Part shown: positions 1 to 9,407 of the stretch, piece by piece
Numbering within the stretch: position 1 is the stretch's first letter
Layout: each line of letters opens with the position of its first letter
Origin: JAICKN01 sp036489565
GTDB lineage: Bacteria; Acidobacteriota; Terriglobia; Terriglobales; Acidobacteriaceae
NCBI GenBank assembly: GCA_036489565.1
Contig: DASXFN010000043.1
Span: 30,328 to 94,327, forward strand
DNA length: 64,000 nucleotides
Reading direction: 5' to 3'
Notes under the pieces: generated by a model
What the model was told of the DNA's origin: nothing
Database searches by the model: none
What the model saw: the letters and a program-made list of their open reading frames with translations, nothing else
Made by a program: the position numbers and the translations under genes

Positions 1-699
1 CAATTTCGACGGGACTTGCTTCCGCACTCGATCAAAAATCTCCACCGCGTCTGTGATCCGCTTCACCGGACGAAAATTGGAGAGATGCATCAGTATCCGC
101 TCTCCATTCGGCGCATACTCTTTTCGCCTCTCCGCCGCATCCGGTCCGCGCTTATACAAATCGCAATTGACGAAATTGTAAATCACCTCAATATGATTTT
201 TGATCTCAAACTCACGCAGCGTCGTCTCCCGCAAATATTGCGAAATCGCCGTTACGCCATCGCTCTGTTCAATGGAATACCGCGTGATCGGAAGGTAAGA
301 CGGGTCCTGCCCGACAACAGTGATGTCAGTCCCATGCAGCGTGGTCACAAACGGCAGCCTTCGTTTTTTCGGCGCCGCCTCCAGCATCTGCCGCGCCAGC
401 ATCGCGCTCACCGAGTGGGGAATGGCGTAGTGCACATGCAGTAAATCCAATTCATAAATCTGCGCCACTTCCGCCATCCGCGTGGCCAGCGCCAAATCAT
501 AGGGAGGATATTCAAATAGCGGATAAATCGAAACTTCCACTTCGTGATAATGAATGTTGGGGTGCGGCGTCAGCCGGATGGGCGGCGCGTACGAAATAAA
601 ATGGACTTCATGGCCTCGGCGCGCGAGCTCCAGCCCCAGCTCCGTGCCCACCACTCCACTGCCGCCATAAGTCGGATAACAGGTGATTCCAATTTTCAT
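1..699 (-). CDS. bshA: BshA, N-acetyl-alpha-D-glucosaminyl L-malate synthase (partial)
   Basis: GT-B glycosyltransferase (GT4) that joins UDP-GlcNAc and L-malate in the first step of bacillithiol synthesis in the cytoplasm. Only the first 233 codons lie in the window; the gene runs off the left edge without a stop. The start is the ATG at 697-699. The N-terminus MKIGITCYPTYGGSGVVGTE has the glycine-rich loop typical of BshA, followed by an HxHYAxPH segment, a TTLHGTDIT motif and YNFVNCDLY, all in the order and spacing of Bacillus BshA. The nucleotide-sugar-binding C-terminal domain is mostly missing from view, only its first strand (LMHLSNFRPVKR) being visible. Family assignment is strong. 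Presence of BshA implies a bacillithiol-type thiol; bshB and bshC are not in the window. Confidence 0.93.
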   Translation of the reverse strand, partial: MKIGITCYPTYGGSGVVGTELGLELARRGHEVHFISYAPPIRLTPHPNIHYHEVEVSIYPLFEYPPYDLALATRMAEVAQIYELDLLHVHYAIPHSVSAMLARQMLEAAPKKRRLPFVTTLHGTDITVVGQDPSYLPITRYSIEQSDGVTAISQYLRETTLREFEIKNHIEVIYNFVNCDLYKRGPDAAERRKEYAPNGERILMHLSNFRPVKRITDAVEIFDRVRKQVPSKL

Positions 700-867
700 G
701 ATGGTAATGAAGGAGCAGCGGCGCAACTCGCGCTCTTGTCATTCGATTGTAGATTGTTGCCGCGGATTCAGTATTTGCAGTGCGGCCTGTATTGAAAACT
801 GGCAGTTTTTAAATTCACAAAATTTGCAATTGGCAAATTCAGGGGATTTTAAAAATCCGCGGTGGCC

Positions 868-1536
868 CTAGCTCGCTCCACCCTTCGGGCCAAATTTACT
901 GGTATCGAGTTTCTCCACGTGCCGTTGCATCCGTTCCTGGATCGCTTCCGCGAGGCCCGTAAACTCGATGCCCATCCCGACTCCCGGATCGCTGGCCCGC
1001 ACAATTCCCGAAGTGGTCACCTTCTCCGTGTCAATCCAAAACGTCACCGTCACCTGTGTTCCCAGCGGAAACGGTACCAGCATCTCTACATAGCATCCGC
1101 GTCCGCTTATGTCGGTGGCCGCGGTTTGCATGTGCACAGCGCCCCCACGCTCATCCCGTAACTCGATCGGAAACTGGATCCTGTGCCGGACGTAGCGCCG
1201 CAGGTCCCGTCCCGTAGGCTCTTTCGCGACGGACGCGGAGGGAATCAGCTCTTTCCACGGCGGCTCCTGCCCTTGTAATGCCTCCACCTCTATATTGATC
1301 CTCTGTGGCAGCGCCGAGTCGCTCACCTTTACGACGCGAAAGCGGGCCTTCTTCTCTCCGAGTTGCACCCCAATCACATCGTTGACCTTCAGCGGATGCT
1401 CAATTGAAACCAGTTCCGCTCCGTAGGCGCTCAGCTTTTGCGCATGTACATTCTGAAAAAAGGCCTTGCCGTTCGAGTCCATACCCCAAACTCGCACCAG
1501 CGGCCCCGCTCCCTGAATTGGACTGCTCTCGCGCAC
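868..1536 (-). CDS. PilZ domain protein
   Basis: 222-residue cytoplasmic protein. The C-terminal half is a PilZ domain, the family that binds cyclic di-GMP: an arginine motif RRYVRHR at about 113-119 is followed by DISGRG at 142-147, matching the RxxxR and (D/N)xSxxG ligand motifs. The N-terminal 100 residues form a separate beta-rich segment, possibly a second degenerate PilZ-like barrel (YcgR-N-like). It lies on the same strand as bshA, 168 bp upstream of it, so co-transcription is possible but unproven. No output domain is attached, so the target of any c-di-GMP signal cannot be told from sequence. Confidence 0.85.
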   Translation of the reverse strand: MRESSPIQGAGPLVRVWGMDSNGKAFFQNVHAQKLSAYGAELVSIEHPLKVNDVIGVQLGEKKARFRVVKVSDSALPQRINIEVEALQGQEPPWKELIPSASVAKEPTGRDLRRYVRHRIQFPIELRDERGGAVHMQTAATDISGRGCYVEMLVPFPLGTQVTVTFWIDTEKVTTSGIVRASDPGVGMGIEFTGLAEAIQERMQRHVEKLDTSKFGPKGGAS

Positions 1537-1754
1537 TGAATCGGGCTCCTTATTCTGACAAGCTTCACTAAACGCTTTCGTTCAATCCTCAATCAATCCG
1601 TTACTGCCCACGCGCCATCATACAATGCTCTAACAGCTTTGCAATTAATAAGATAGATGCCCGGTGGATTTTAGGCGCTTTAAACATCACTCCTTCCAGT
1701 AGCGCGGCAACGTCTCGCCTACGTGGTGGTGCGCGCTGAATCGCCCCTGGCAAT

Positions 1755-1874
1755 TCAAAATATTTTCCAAACGTAATGCCCGAAAAAAACAATTAGTATT
1801 ACGCCACCGACGCCACAAATCCAAAATAAAAAATTGCCTGTCAGCTTCGGAGAATTAATTTCTTTCTTGTCCAT
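1755..1874 (-). CDS. 39-residue single-pass membrane peptide
   Basis: Small gene. ATG at 1872-1874 is preceded by a purine-rich GGGAGGG about 6-8 bases upstream, a good ribosome binding site. The product starts MDKKEINSPK, then has one hydrophobic span (about residues 14-35, LTGNFLFWICGVGGVILIVF) and a short basic/aromatic tail ending in WKIF. No family recognised. The layout (charged N-terminus, one helix, short tail) is typical of small bacterial membrane peptides. Another reading frame over the same bases gives a longer but featureless translation that I reject. Confidence 0.5.
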   Translation of the reverse strand: MDKKEINSPKLTGNFLFWICGVGGVILIVFFGHYVWKIF

Positions 1875-1879
1875 TCCAA

Positions 1880-2381
1880 GCCCTCCCATGAATCCGTCAG
1901 CATCTGCGACCCATTCAAGATGCTCTTAGCCCGCGGAAGTTTGTACCTGGTTACTGCGAGGATAACCAACAAGAATGCGTTTGTGATCGCGTTAGCCCAA
2001 GTGCAGGGTGCCCCGTCCTTGTCGCGTTCTTTGCGACAGGGCGGGGAGTTTTCAGAACTTTCCTACGATGCGTGAACGCAACGGGAAGGGCACGGCTTAA
2101 GCAGTGTCGCCAAACCGCAAGTAGATTTGGGCTTCAGCCCGGAGTTTCGAGGCGTCGAAATGACCCAAAGCTGGTGAACAACTATCTCAACCAAAAACTC
2201 TGTCATCTCGAGCGAAGCGGCATGATCGCTCCGCGATCATGCCGCGCAGTCGAGAGACCTTGTGTTTTTACATACTCTCGACAGAACCTGCCACGAGGAT
2301 ACTGCAAAGAATTAGGTTTTCCCCATGCGCGCAACATGTCAGAAGACGCGAGGTTAGGGATCTTTGTTCGAACCGGAAACC
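1880..2381. other. Intergenic spacer with dispersed palindromic repeats
   Basis: No convincing gene. It holds one copy of the 'gcccc-atcc-ttgtcgc / gcgacag-gat-gggg' hairpin family (about 2008-2046), the 'ggaagggcacggct' motif near 2090, and one copy of the 'tgtcat-cccga ... gatcat ... atgatc ... gagaccttgtgtt' family (about 2199-2268), whose core is a palindrome around 2222-2241. The same elements recur throughout the window. The short translations here are composed of repeat sequence. Confidence 0.7.
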
Positions 2382-4943
2382 TCACTCATACCGCAGCGCT
2401 TCCATCGGATCAATCCGCGTCGCCCTCCGCGCCGGAACCCAACTCGCCCCGAGCGTAGCAACAATCAGAGCCGCGGCGATCCCGACAAACACCTGCGGAT
2501 CATGCGGGTTCACATCGAGTAGCAACCCGCCCATCACCGGACTCATAAAGAACGCTCCCGCTGCTCCGATCGCGAGCCCCACAAACGCCAGGGAAACTCC
2601 ATTTGCCAGGACCATGCGCAGGATTCTTCCACGCTGAGCGCCCAGTGCAATGCGCACGCCAATCTCCTGCGTTCTGCGTCCCACAAGAAACGACACCACG
2701 CCATAGAGTCCGACCACCGCCAGCAGCAACGCCACCACACCAAAGGCGCCACCAAGAATTGCCGATACGCGCTGCTGAAAAAGTCCCTGGCTCGACACAA
2801 TCTGGCTGAACGCCAATACCGAAATCGGCGCTACTTCCGGATCGAGGCTGTTGAGCTGTGCGCGCACCTGCGCCGTCAGCGCCGCCGGATCACCGTCCGT
2901 CCGCACATACAGCGTCGCGCTCGGTCTTCCCATCCACGCGTAAGGCAAATAAAAAGTCGGAGGAGTTGGATAGCCAATGTATCCGGGGTTTGAATCTTTC
3001 ACCACGCCTACGATCACCATTCCTGCGTGGTCGCGCAGCGAAATTTTATGCCCGATGGCTTTATCCAAATCTCCGTCTTTCACAATGTATCGCCGCGCCA
3101 GCGTCTCATTCACAATCGCCACCAGCGGTGCGTCTTTATCGTCGTGGTCGGTAAATTCACGTCCGCGCAGCAGCGGAATCTGCATTGTCGCAAAATATCC
3201 CGGAGCCACCTGGTTGGTGTTCGTGTCAATAAACTTCTCACCGCCGGGCGCAGTGTAGCCGTCAACTGACAAATCCCACGACGCGCCCGAGAGAAACGGC
3301 ACCGACGACGCCACGCTTGCCGACTTCACTCCCGGCAGGCTCTCCACCTTTTCCATCAGTTGTTTCTGGAACATCAGAGCTTTGTCGTTGGAGTACCCAC
3401 GTTGGCTAGGATCAAGCGTTACCAGCAACACGCGGTCGGGATTAAATCCCAGGTCCACTTTTTGCGCGCGAAAGAAAGCCTTCAAAAATAATCCGCCGCC
3501 TATCAGCAACACGGTAGAAAGCGCGATTTGGCCGGTGATCAGAATTCTTCTCGTTAGAGATCCGAACGCCCGCCCCTGCGAATTTCCGGAGCGAACATTG
3601 GTGCTGATCTTCCTCATCGCTTCGCGCGCGGTTGAAAATGCCGGAGCCAGTCCACACAAAAACACCGAGAGCAGGGAAACGGCAAGTGCGAACATCATTA
3701 CTCTCAAATCCAAATGGATCTCCGGGTTCCTCGGCCCCACCGTATACGGCAGCATTGCTTCAAATCCGCGAATCGAAACCATCCCCAGCAAAATTCCGCA
3801 CAACCCGCCCAGGCCCGCAAGCACCGCACTCTCGGTAAGAAGTTGGCGCACCAGGATTCCACGCGTGGCTCCAACGGCAAACTGCGTTGAAATTTCTTTC
3901 ATACGCGAAGTGGCCCGCGCCATCAGCAGGCTGGCTACGTTGGCGCAGGCAATCAGCAATACCAGCAGCACTAGCGTCATAATTACCGCAGGCAGCAATA
4001 CCCCCTGCGCCATGCGCCGATCCATTTCCTTGCGCACAAATGCAGCCGTATCTTTATTCGTATCTGGATATTCCTTTTCCAGACTGCGCATAATGCCGTC
4101 CATCTCGGCCTGCGCCTGCGCGACCGTCACGCCCGGTTTCAACCGTCCAAACATGTCGAATTCGCGCCAGCCGCGATGCGTAAGCAGCTCGTTGCCGTCA
4201 GTCGTAAGGCCCTGCGCCATCATGACCGGCACGTAAATATCCGGACGGTAATAAAGGTTCTCGCCGGTAAATGCCTTCGGCGTCACGCCAATAACCGTAA
4301 AGCTCGTGTTGTTCAGCTTAATCTGCCGGCCAATAATATTCGGATCGTTTGCGAACGCCCGCCCCCACAGCGCGTTGCTGATAATCACCACCGGCGATTT
4401 CCCCGGCGCCGCATCTTCATCAGGACGAAAATCCCGCCCCAGTGCCGGATGAATTTGCACCGCCGAGAAAAAATTCCCTGACACGAGCGATCCGTAAACC
4501 ACCTGTGATTCGCCCGGCCCCGTGCTCATCCCCGCTGAAATATTCGACGTGATGGCCAAGTTTTCAAACGCGCGGCTGCGGCTGCGAAAATCCTGCAAGT
4601 CAAGGTACGACGAGCCGCCGAATTGCGTAATGCGCGACGCCGCCACATCAAGCACCACGAAATTTTCCAGATGCGGAATCGGCAGCGGACGCAGCAACGT
4701 CGCGTCAATCACGCTGAAGATGGCCGTGTTCGCGCCAATTCCCAGCGCCAGCGACAACACCACAATGAATGTAAATCCCGGCTTGCGCCGCAAGCTCCGA
4801 AACGTGAATCGCAAATCGCGCCCCAGCGATTCAAACAATGAAACAATGCGCGACTGCGACGCCATTTCTACTTGTGAGCGATTCTGATTCGAATTTGCTG
4901 ATTGCGAATCCGGGTTGTGCGAAAACGCAGAAGAAGGTTTCAT
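2382..4943 (-). CDS. ABC transporter permease, MacB/FtsX type, duplicated orphan permease (ADOP-like)
   Basis: 853-residue inner-membrane protein. After a short hydrophilic leader (an internal ATG at residue 27 is an alternative start) comes the SLRRKPGFT ... LALGIGANTAIFSVI signature that opens MacB-like proteins. It has two halves, each a MacB periplasmic core plus an FtsX domain. Membrane spans are visible near 55-80, 320-345, 365-390, 415-440, 475-495, 735-760, 785-810 and 815-840, and the C-terminus is the family's usual DPMEALRYE. Such proteins are extremely common in Acidobacteriota and usually lack an adjacent ATPase, as here. Substrate unknown; lipoprotein, peptide or signal export are all possible. 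Confidence 0.92.
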   Translation of the reverse strand: MKPSSAFSHNPDSQSANSNQNRSQVEMASQSRIVSLFESLGRDLRFTFRSLRRKPGFTFIVVLSLALGIGANTAIFSVIDATLLRPLPIPHLENFVVLDVAASRITQFGGSSYLDLQDFRSRSRAFENLAITSNISAGMSTGPGESQVVYGSLVSGNFFSAVQIHPALGRDFRPDEDAAPGKSPVVIISNALWGRAFANDPNIIGRQIKLNNTSFTVIGVTPKAFTGENLYYRPDIYVPVMMAQGLTTDGNELLTHRGWREFDMFGRLKPGVTVAQAQAEMDGIMRSLEKEYPDTNKDTAAFVRKEMDRRMAQGVLLPAVIMTLVLLVLLIACANVASLLMARATSRMKEISTQFAVGATRGILVRQLLTESAVLAGLGGLCGILLGMVSIRGFEAMLPYTVGPRNPEIHLDLRVMMFALAVSLLSVFLCGLAPAFSTAREAMRKISTNVRSGNSQGRAFGSLTRRILITGQIALSTVLLIGGGLFLKAFFRAQKVDLGFNPDRVLLVTLDPSQRGYSNDKALMFQKQLMEKVESLPGVKSASVASSVPFLSGASWDLSVDGYTAPGGEKFIDTNTNQVAPGYFATMQIPLLRGREFTDHDDKDAPLVAIVNETLARRYIVKDGDLDKAIGHKISLRDHAGMVIVGVVKDSNPGYIGYPTPPTFYLPYAWMGRPSATLYVRTDGDPAALTAQVRAQLNSLDPEVAPISVLAFSQIVSSQGLFQQRVSAILGGAFGVVALLLAVVGLYGVVSFLVGRRTQEIGVRIALGAQRGRILRMVLANGVSLAFVGLAIGAAGAFFMSPVMGGLLLDVNPHDPQVFVGIAAALIVATLGASWVPARRATRIDPMEALRYE

Positions 4944-5892
4944 TCCTCACCTCGCTGCAAAATGTATTACGGGCGCCTGATGTTAGTGTTCACCTTAAAT
5001 TTCATTCAAACCAAATCTTTTGCGAACACAAATCGCCGCTCCCCCCATACATTTTGTTATGTTTTGTTGCAATTCCCGCAGATGATAAGGTGCAACCGCC
5101 TCGCCATCCAGCCGATTGCATAAGTAATGAATAACAAAGGACTAAGTTAGCGCCAGCGCAATGAGAATGTCCATTGCCGTGCTTAGGATGTTCAGAAGCG
5201 GACACAGAGCGATTACTTGTGTTTAGCGTTAAAACCAAAAATCTTGTCATTCCGACCCCGAGCGAAGTCGAACGGAGAAGAATCTGCTGTTTTCGGTTGC
5301 CCATCCTTGTCGCGCTCTTTGCGACAGGATGGGAGCTCTGTTTTATGACTTCCAGAAAATTTGTGGCAAAAGCGAACGGGAAGGGCACGGCTTCACCCGT
5401 GCCGTCAAAGTCCCTTTAAATCTTTGTCATTCCGAACCGCTTTAGCGGTGAGGAATCTGTTTTTACTCGGCTCGAAATTACAATCGCCCCAATGGGCTGC
5501 CCCACTTTTTCGCGATTTCGAAAGGTGGAATGAGAACCGGCCAACGGACCCAGTTCCGTAGGAGCGGCATGCGATAGCCCCGCACGGGAGTGCGGGGTGA
5601 GCTACTGACTAGCAAACTGGAGGATGAAAGCCCGAGTCAGAAATTCATAAAACCGCCCTGTTTCATGAACATCCAAACCCAAAAAGTGATCTAACTGTAT
5701 CTTCGGACAATTTAATTTCCTCAAACGAACCGGGCTTGCACTCGAAGTATAACTCTTAGATTTGCGGCGCCGCGTGCCCGTCCCCCACGCAAACCCTCTC
5801 GACCGGTTGGCAATCCCCCTGCGGACCACCAGAAATCGTTTGCCAACGCGCGAAGAATCCAATACTTTCTTTTCACGAAAGGACTCAAACGA
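4944..5892. other. Long intergenic region with clustered palindromic repeats
   Basis: About 950 bp without a gene I can support. Repeat copies: 'tgtcattccga...ggagaagaatctgctgtt' (about 5242-5292), the ttgtcgc/gcgacag hairpin (about 5299-5335), the ggaagggcacggct...gtgccgtcaaag hairpin (about 5381-5416), 'tgtcattccgaaccgctttagcggtgaggaatctg' (about 5427-5463) and a different element with gccccgcacgggagtgcggggt (about 5551-5602). Minus-strand translations of 86 and 128 residues here lack family features and are largely repeat-derived. Confidence 0.65.
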
Positions 5893-7470
5893 GTGCGTCG
5901 GCGATTTAGTTTTTTCCTGTTATTGACTGTCGTATTCGCAGCGGTTCTCGCGGCATTCGCTGACGATCTCGCGTCGGTGCGCCACAGCGGAGTGCTCCGA
6001 TGGGCTGGTGACCAGGAAGGCGGCGGACCATACGTCTATCCCCGCTCCGATAATCCCAACGCGGTCACTGGATTTGAGGTTGATCTGGCCACCCATCTTG
6101 CCTCACACCTCAATCTAAAAGCGCAATTTGTTCAGGGCGAATGGACGGAGCTTCCAGAAATGCTGCAAACAAACCGCACCGACGTCATCCTCAATGGATA
6201 TGAGTTGACGCCGCAGCGGCGTGCAATGATGAACGCCAGCATTCCTTACTACATTTACGCTCTTCAATTGCTGGCGAAAAAAGGAAGCTCCATTCTCACG
6301 ACCTGGGCGGATTTGAAAAATGCCAACGCGCGCCTTCCCTTAAAAATCGGTGTTCTCACCGGCTCTGCTGCCGAAGTGTACATGCGGACATTTTGCGGAG
6401 AATCTGCCGCGAAAGTCACATGCGAAGTAATTGGTTATGACGGCAATACGGACGCCATGCGCGAGGTAGAAACCGGAAAATTAGACGGCGCGCTCGAAGA
6501 CACTCCCATCGCCACCTTTTACGCGCCCCGCTTTCCTTCCCTGGCCTTCATCGGCAAACCAGTGAGCGAAGGGTATTACGTCATCTATGCGCGCAAGGGA
6601 GAGCCCGCGCTCATCCAAGCCGTCAATACAGCGCTCATTTCTATGATCCGCGATGGAGAGCTGGAGGGGATTTACCGTGAATACGGCATCTGGAACGACG
6701 AGCAGCAACGTCTTAGTGCGATTGCTGACAGCGCAAAATTTTATGGCTATCCGGAAGCTGCCGAAACAGGGAAGAAAATAAATGGAGGTCCGGCAGAAGT
6801 CATCACAACCGGCGTTCGTGAACGCGGCTGGACGGTTGTGCGGAACTATAGCGGCGTTCTTCTCGAATCCGCTGGCATGACGGTCATTCTGAGCGTACTG
6901 TCGTTCCCCATCGCCATCACCATTGGAATCTTCGTTGCCATTGGCCGGCTCTACGGACCGCGCTGGCTCAGGTTTCCCCTCGGCGGCTACGTGGAATTCC
7001 TGCGCGGTACGCCGCTTATGTTGCAACTCTATTTCATATTCTTCTTCCTTCCGGAACTGGGCGTCGCCATACCTGCGTTCTGGACGGGAATTCTTGGACT
7101 GGCCATCAATTATTCGGCCTATGAAAGCGAAATTCACCGCGCCGGCCTCCAGGCGATTCCCCACGGACAAATGGAGGCGGCTCTATCGCTCGGCATGTCG
7201 CGATGGCTCGCCATCCGGCGCATCATTGCCCCGCAGGCCATTCGCCTAGTCATTCCCCCCATCGTCAGTGACTTCATCGCTCTATATAAGGATACGAGCG
7301 TTTGCTCCGTCATCACGATCGTTGAGCTCACCAAACGCTTCAGCGTTCTCAGCATGAGCACGCAGGCGACGCTGGAACTCGTGCTCATCACCGGCCTTTT
7401 ATATTTGCTGATGAGCTATCCTGTCGCCGTACTAAGCCGCCGCCTGGAACATTCTCGCGCCATGGCCTGA
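5893..7470 (+). CDS. Amino-acid ABC transporter, fused periplasmic binding protein and permease
   Basis: 525 residues in two parts. Residues 1-24 are a signal peptide; 25-275 are a type-3 solute-binding domain (SBP_bac_3), with VTGFEVDLATHLASHL typical of polar amino-acid binders. Residues about 310-520 are a HisM/GlnP-type permease, including the FLRGTPLMLQLYF segment and an EAA-like loop around MEAALSLGMSRWLAIRRIIAPQ that contacts the ATPase. The start is GTG at 5893, with AAAGGA about 7 bases upstream. The ATPase gene follows after 41 bp. The fusion tethers the receptor to the membrane, as in some GlnP proteins. The exact amino acid is not determined. Confidence 0.92.
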   Translation: MRRRFSFFLLLTVVFAAVLAAFADDLASVRHSGVLRWAGDQEGGGPYVYPRSDNPNAVTGFEVDLATHLASHLNLKAQFVQGEWTELPEMLQTNRTDVILNGYELTPQRRAMMNASIPYYIYALQLLAKKGSSILTTWADLKNANARLPLKIGVLTGSAAEVYMRTFCGESAAKVTCEVIGYDGNTDAMREVETGKLDGALEDTPIATFYAPRFPSLAFIGKPVSEGYYVIYARKGEPALIQAVNTALISMIRDGELEGIYREYGIWNDEQQRLSAIADSAKFYGYPEAAETGKKINGGPAEVITTGVRERGWTVVRNYSGVLLESAGMTVILSVLSFPIAITIGIFVAIGRLYGPRWLRFPLGGYVEFLRGTPLMLQLYFIFFFLPELGVAIPAFWTGILGLAINYSAYESEIHRAGLQAIPHGQMEAALSLGMSRWLAIRRIIAPQAIRLVIPPIVSDFIALYKDTSVCSVITIVELTKRFSVLSMSTQATLELVLITGLLYLLMSYPVAVLSRRLEHSRAMA

Positions 7471-7511
7471 TCTGAACTAATGATGTGATCTAACGATGAT
7501 GTGAACTGACA

Positions 7512-8252
7512 ATGATTACCGCACATCAAATTTCAAAGCGTTTCGGCCAGCATGAGGTGCTTCAGGGCGTCTCCATGAAAGTAGAGCCGGGCGAGGTCCA
7601 TGCCATCATCGGCCCCTCCGGCGCGGGGAAAAGCATCTTTCTTCGCTGCATCAATGGCCTGGAGTCGTTTCACAGCGGGAGCATACAAGTGGGCGATCTG
7701 CAACTCACTCCGCAAACCGACGCCCGCGGTGACGCGGCTCTGTTGCAATCGGTGCGCAAACGCGTCGGCATGGTGTTCCAGCAATTTAATTTGTTTCCGC
7801 ATTTGAATGTGTTGCAGAACCTTTGCGAGTCTCCAGTGCATGTGCTGGGCAAGGACCGCGCTGAATCCGAGACCCTCGCCATGCAGCTTCTGGATCGAGT
7901 CGGGCTTGCTGCCAAGAAGGATTCTTATCCCCGTCAACTCTCAGGCGGTCAAATGCAGCGCGTAGCGATTGCGCGAGCGCTGATGATGAAGCCCAGCGCA
8001 ATTCTGTTTGACGAGCCCACTAGCGCTCTCGATCCGGTAATGGCAGCGGAAGTCCTGGCGATCATGGGCCAGCTCGCGCGTGACGGCCTTACCATGATTG
8101 TCGTCACTCACTCCATGAGCTTCGTGCGTGGCGCTGCGAATAAAGTGCACGTTTTCGAAAATGGCCGCATTGTTGAAAGCGGTCCGACTCAACGGGTAAT
8201 GCAATCCCCGGAGCACCCGGTCACCAAATCTTTCCTCGAACTCACTTCCTGA
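7512..8252 (+). CDS. Amino-acid ABC transporter ATP-binding protein (GlnQ/HisP type)
   Basis: 246-residue cytoplasmic ATPase that powers the importer encoded just upstream. It has all nucleotide-binding motifs: Walker A GPSGAGKS near residue 35, Q-loop VFQQFNLFPH near 92, signature LSGGQMQRVAIARAL near 143-157, Walker B ILFDEPTSALDP near 163-174, and the switch histidine in VVTHSM near 197. Length and the LFPHLNVLQN segment fit the polar amino-acid (PAAT) ATPase group. It lies 41 bp after the permease on the same strand, so the two very likely form one operon. Confidence 0.94.
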   Translation: MITAHQISKRFGQHEVLQGVSMKVEPGEVHAIIGPSGAGKSIFLRCINGLESFHSGSIQVGDLQLTPQTDARGDAALLQSVRKRVGMVFQQFNLFPHLNVLQNLCESPVHVLGKDRAESETLAMQLLDRVGLAAKKDSYPRQLSGGQMQRVAIARALMMKPSAILFDEPTSALDPVMAAEVLAIMGQLARDGLTMIVVTHSMSFVRGAANKVHVFENGRIVESGPTQRVMQSPEHPVTKSFLELTS

Positions 8253-8495
8253 TGCAACGCGATAGGGAAGGGAATGAATCTTTTCAATCCCGCAGTACGA
8301 GCCGCGCCATCCATATGAAGGGCGCAGCTACCATCGCAAAGGGCAGGAAGAATAACAGAGTCAAGCACGACATTGGGATTGGGAAAAAACTGGATGGAGA
8401 GATATTCTGCGGCGCGGTATTTTCTGAGGTCACTTGCTAGTATAACTCCTGAGAACGTTTCCGGTTGACTCCGCACAGCCTATTAGAATGGATGA

Positions 8496-9170
8496 TTGAA
8501 CTCTGTTCCTACGTCCGGCATTCTTACTCTGTTGCAGGCGGCAACGGCCGTCTTCCTGCTATTTTCCGGATGGGGCCTGCACCACCTGGCTGCATTTTTC
8601 GCCAATCCAGCCCGCGCCATATTTTTCGCGATTGTTGTTGTATGCACCGGACTCGCAATCTCTCTGCGTATTGAAATACAGCCTATTCGCAAAGGGTCCA
8701 TGGCGACCACAGGCCAAAGTTTCCAGCTCATCATCCTGTTGCTGTTTTCGCTGTTTCTGCTTTGGTTCTTGCCCTACTCTGACCACCACGGGTTGCTTTC
8801 TTTTCATTCTGAGAGCGTTCGTTATGCCGGAGTTGTCCTCTGCATGGTCGGCGCATTTGTTCGTGTCTTTGCCATGCGCCGCCTGGGACCGCACTTTAGC
8901 GCCTACGTCACATTGCAACCTGGGCATCGCCTCGTCCAGGCGGGGATCTACAGCAAAATCCGCCATCCTCTTTATCTGAGCCTGTTGCTGCTCCCTTCAG
9001 GAATTGCAATGGTTTTCGCCAACTGGCTTGCGGTCCCTATCTTCGCTTTATCGGTGATTTTCGTCGCTGACCGCATTCGCCAGGAAGAAAAGCTGCTCGC
9101 CCGCGAATTCGACTCGCAATTCCTCGACTATGCCCGCCGCACCAAACGACTGCTCCCTGGAATCTTCTGA
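8496..9170 (+). CDS. Isoprenylcysteine carboxyl methyltransferase-like membrane protein
   Basis: 224-residue integral membrane protein with five or so hydrophobic helices. The C-terminal part has the ICMT/PEMT signature: GIYSKIRHPLYLSLLLL at about 150-166 (the RHP-Y motif that binds S-adenosylmethionine) followed by an RIRQEEKLLAREF stretch at 193-205 and a Y-R-R near the end. The first available start is TTG at 8496, immediately after an in-frame stop, with no clear ribosome site, so the true start is uncertain. Bacterial members methylate unknown lipids or small molecules. A stand-alone gene in context. Confidence 0.8.
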   Translation: MNSVPTSGILTLLQAATAVFLLFSGWGLHHLAAFFANPARAIFFAIVVVCTGLAISLRIEIQPIRKGSMATTGQSFQLIILLLFSLFLLWFLPYSDHHGLLSFHSESVRYAGVVLCMVGAFVRVFAMRRLGPHFSAYVTLQPGHRLVQAGIYSKIRHPLYLSLLLLPSGIAMVFANWLAVPIFALSVIFVADRIRQEEKLLAREFDSQFLDYARRTKRLLPGIF

Positions 9171-9215
9171 TAATCAAAAGGCTGTAACTACAGATTTCTG
9201 GACGTGGGAATGATT

Positions 9216-9285
9216 CCCTCAACTATCCAGCTCCGCAAGGAGCGGCATGTGAAAGCCCGGCACGTCAGTGCCGGGATAAGGATCA
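9216..9285. repeat. Dispersed palindromic repeat (gcccggcac-gtcagtgccggg type)
   Basis: The region between the methyltransferase-like gene and acs holds one copy of the element 'ccagctccgcaaggagcggc' followed by a hairpin with arms cccggcac / gtgccggg. A related copy with gccccgcac/gtgcggggt arms sits at about 5551-5602. It is followed by a ggacggcacac...ccttgcc segment resembling the 'gggcacggct' family. Confidence 0.6.
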
Positions 9286-9407
9286 CAACAAGCGTGAGTC
9301 CCGCAGGGACGGCACACGAACACCCCTTGCCATCAAAGCCGAGGCCCGTGCAGACATTCCGCTCTACACAAGCTAAAATCTCCAGTTGCAATTATTAGCG
9401 AGGAAAC

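Noticed and set aside
5002..5862. Minus-strand open frames of 128 and 86 residues
   Set aside because: They are translated from palindromic repeats or have no ribosome site, no family motif and an odd composition.
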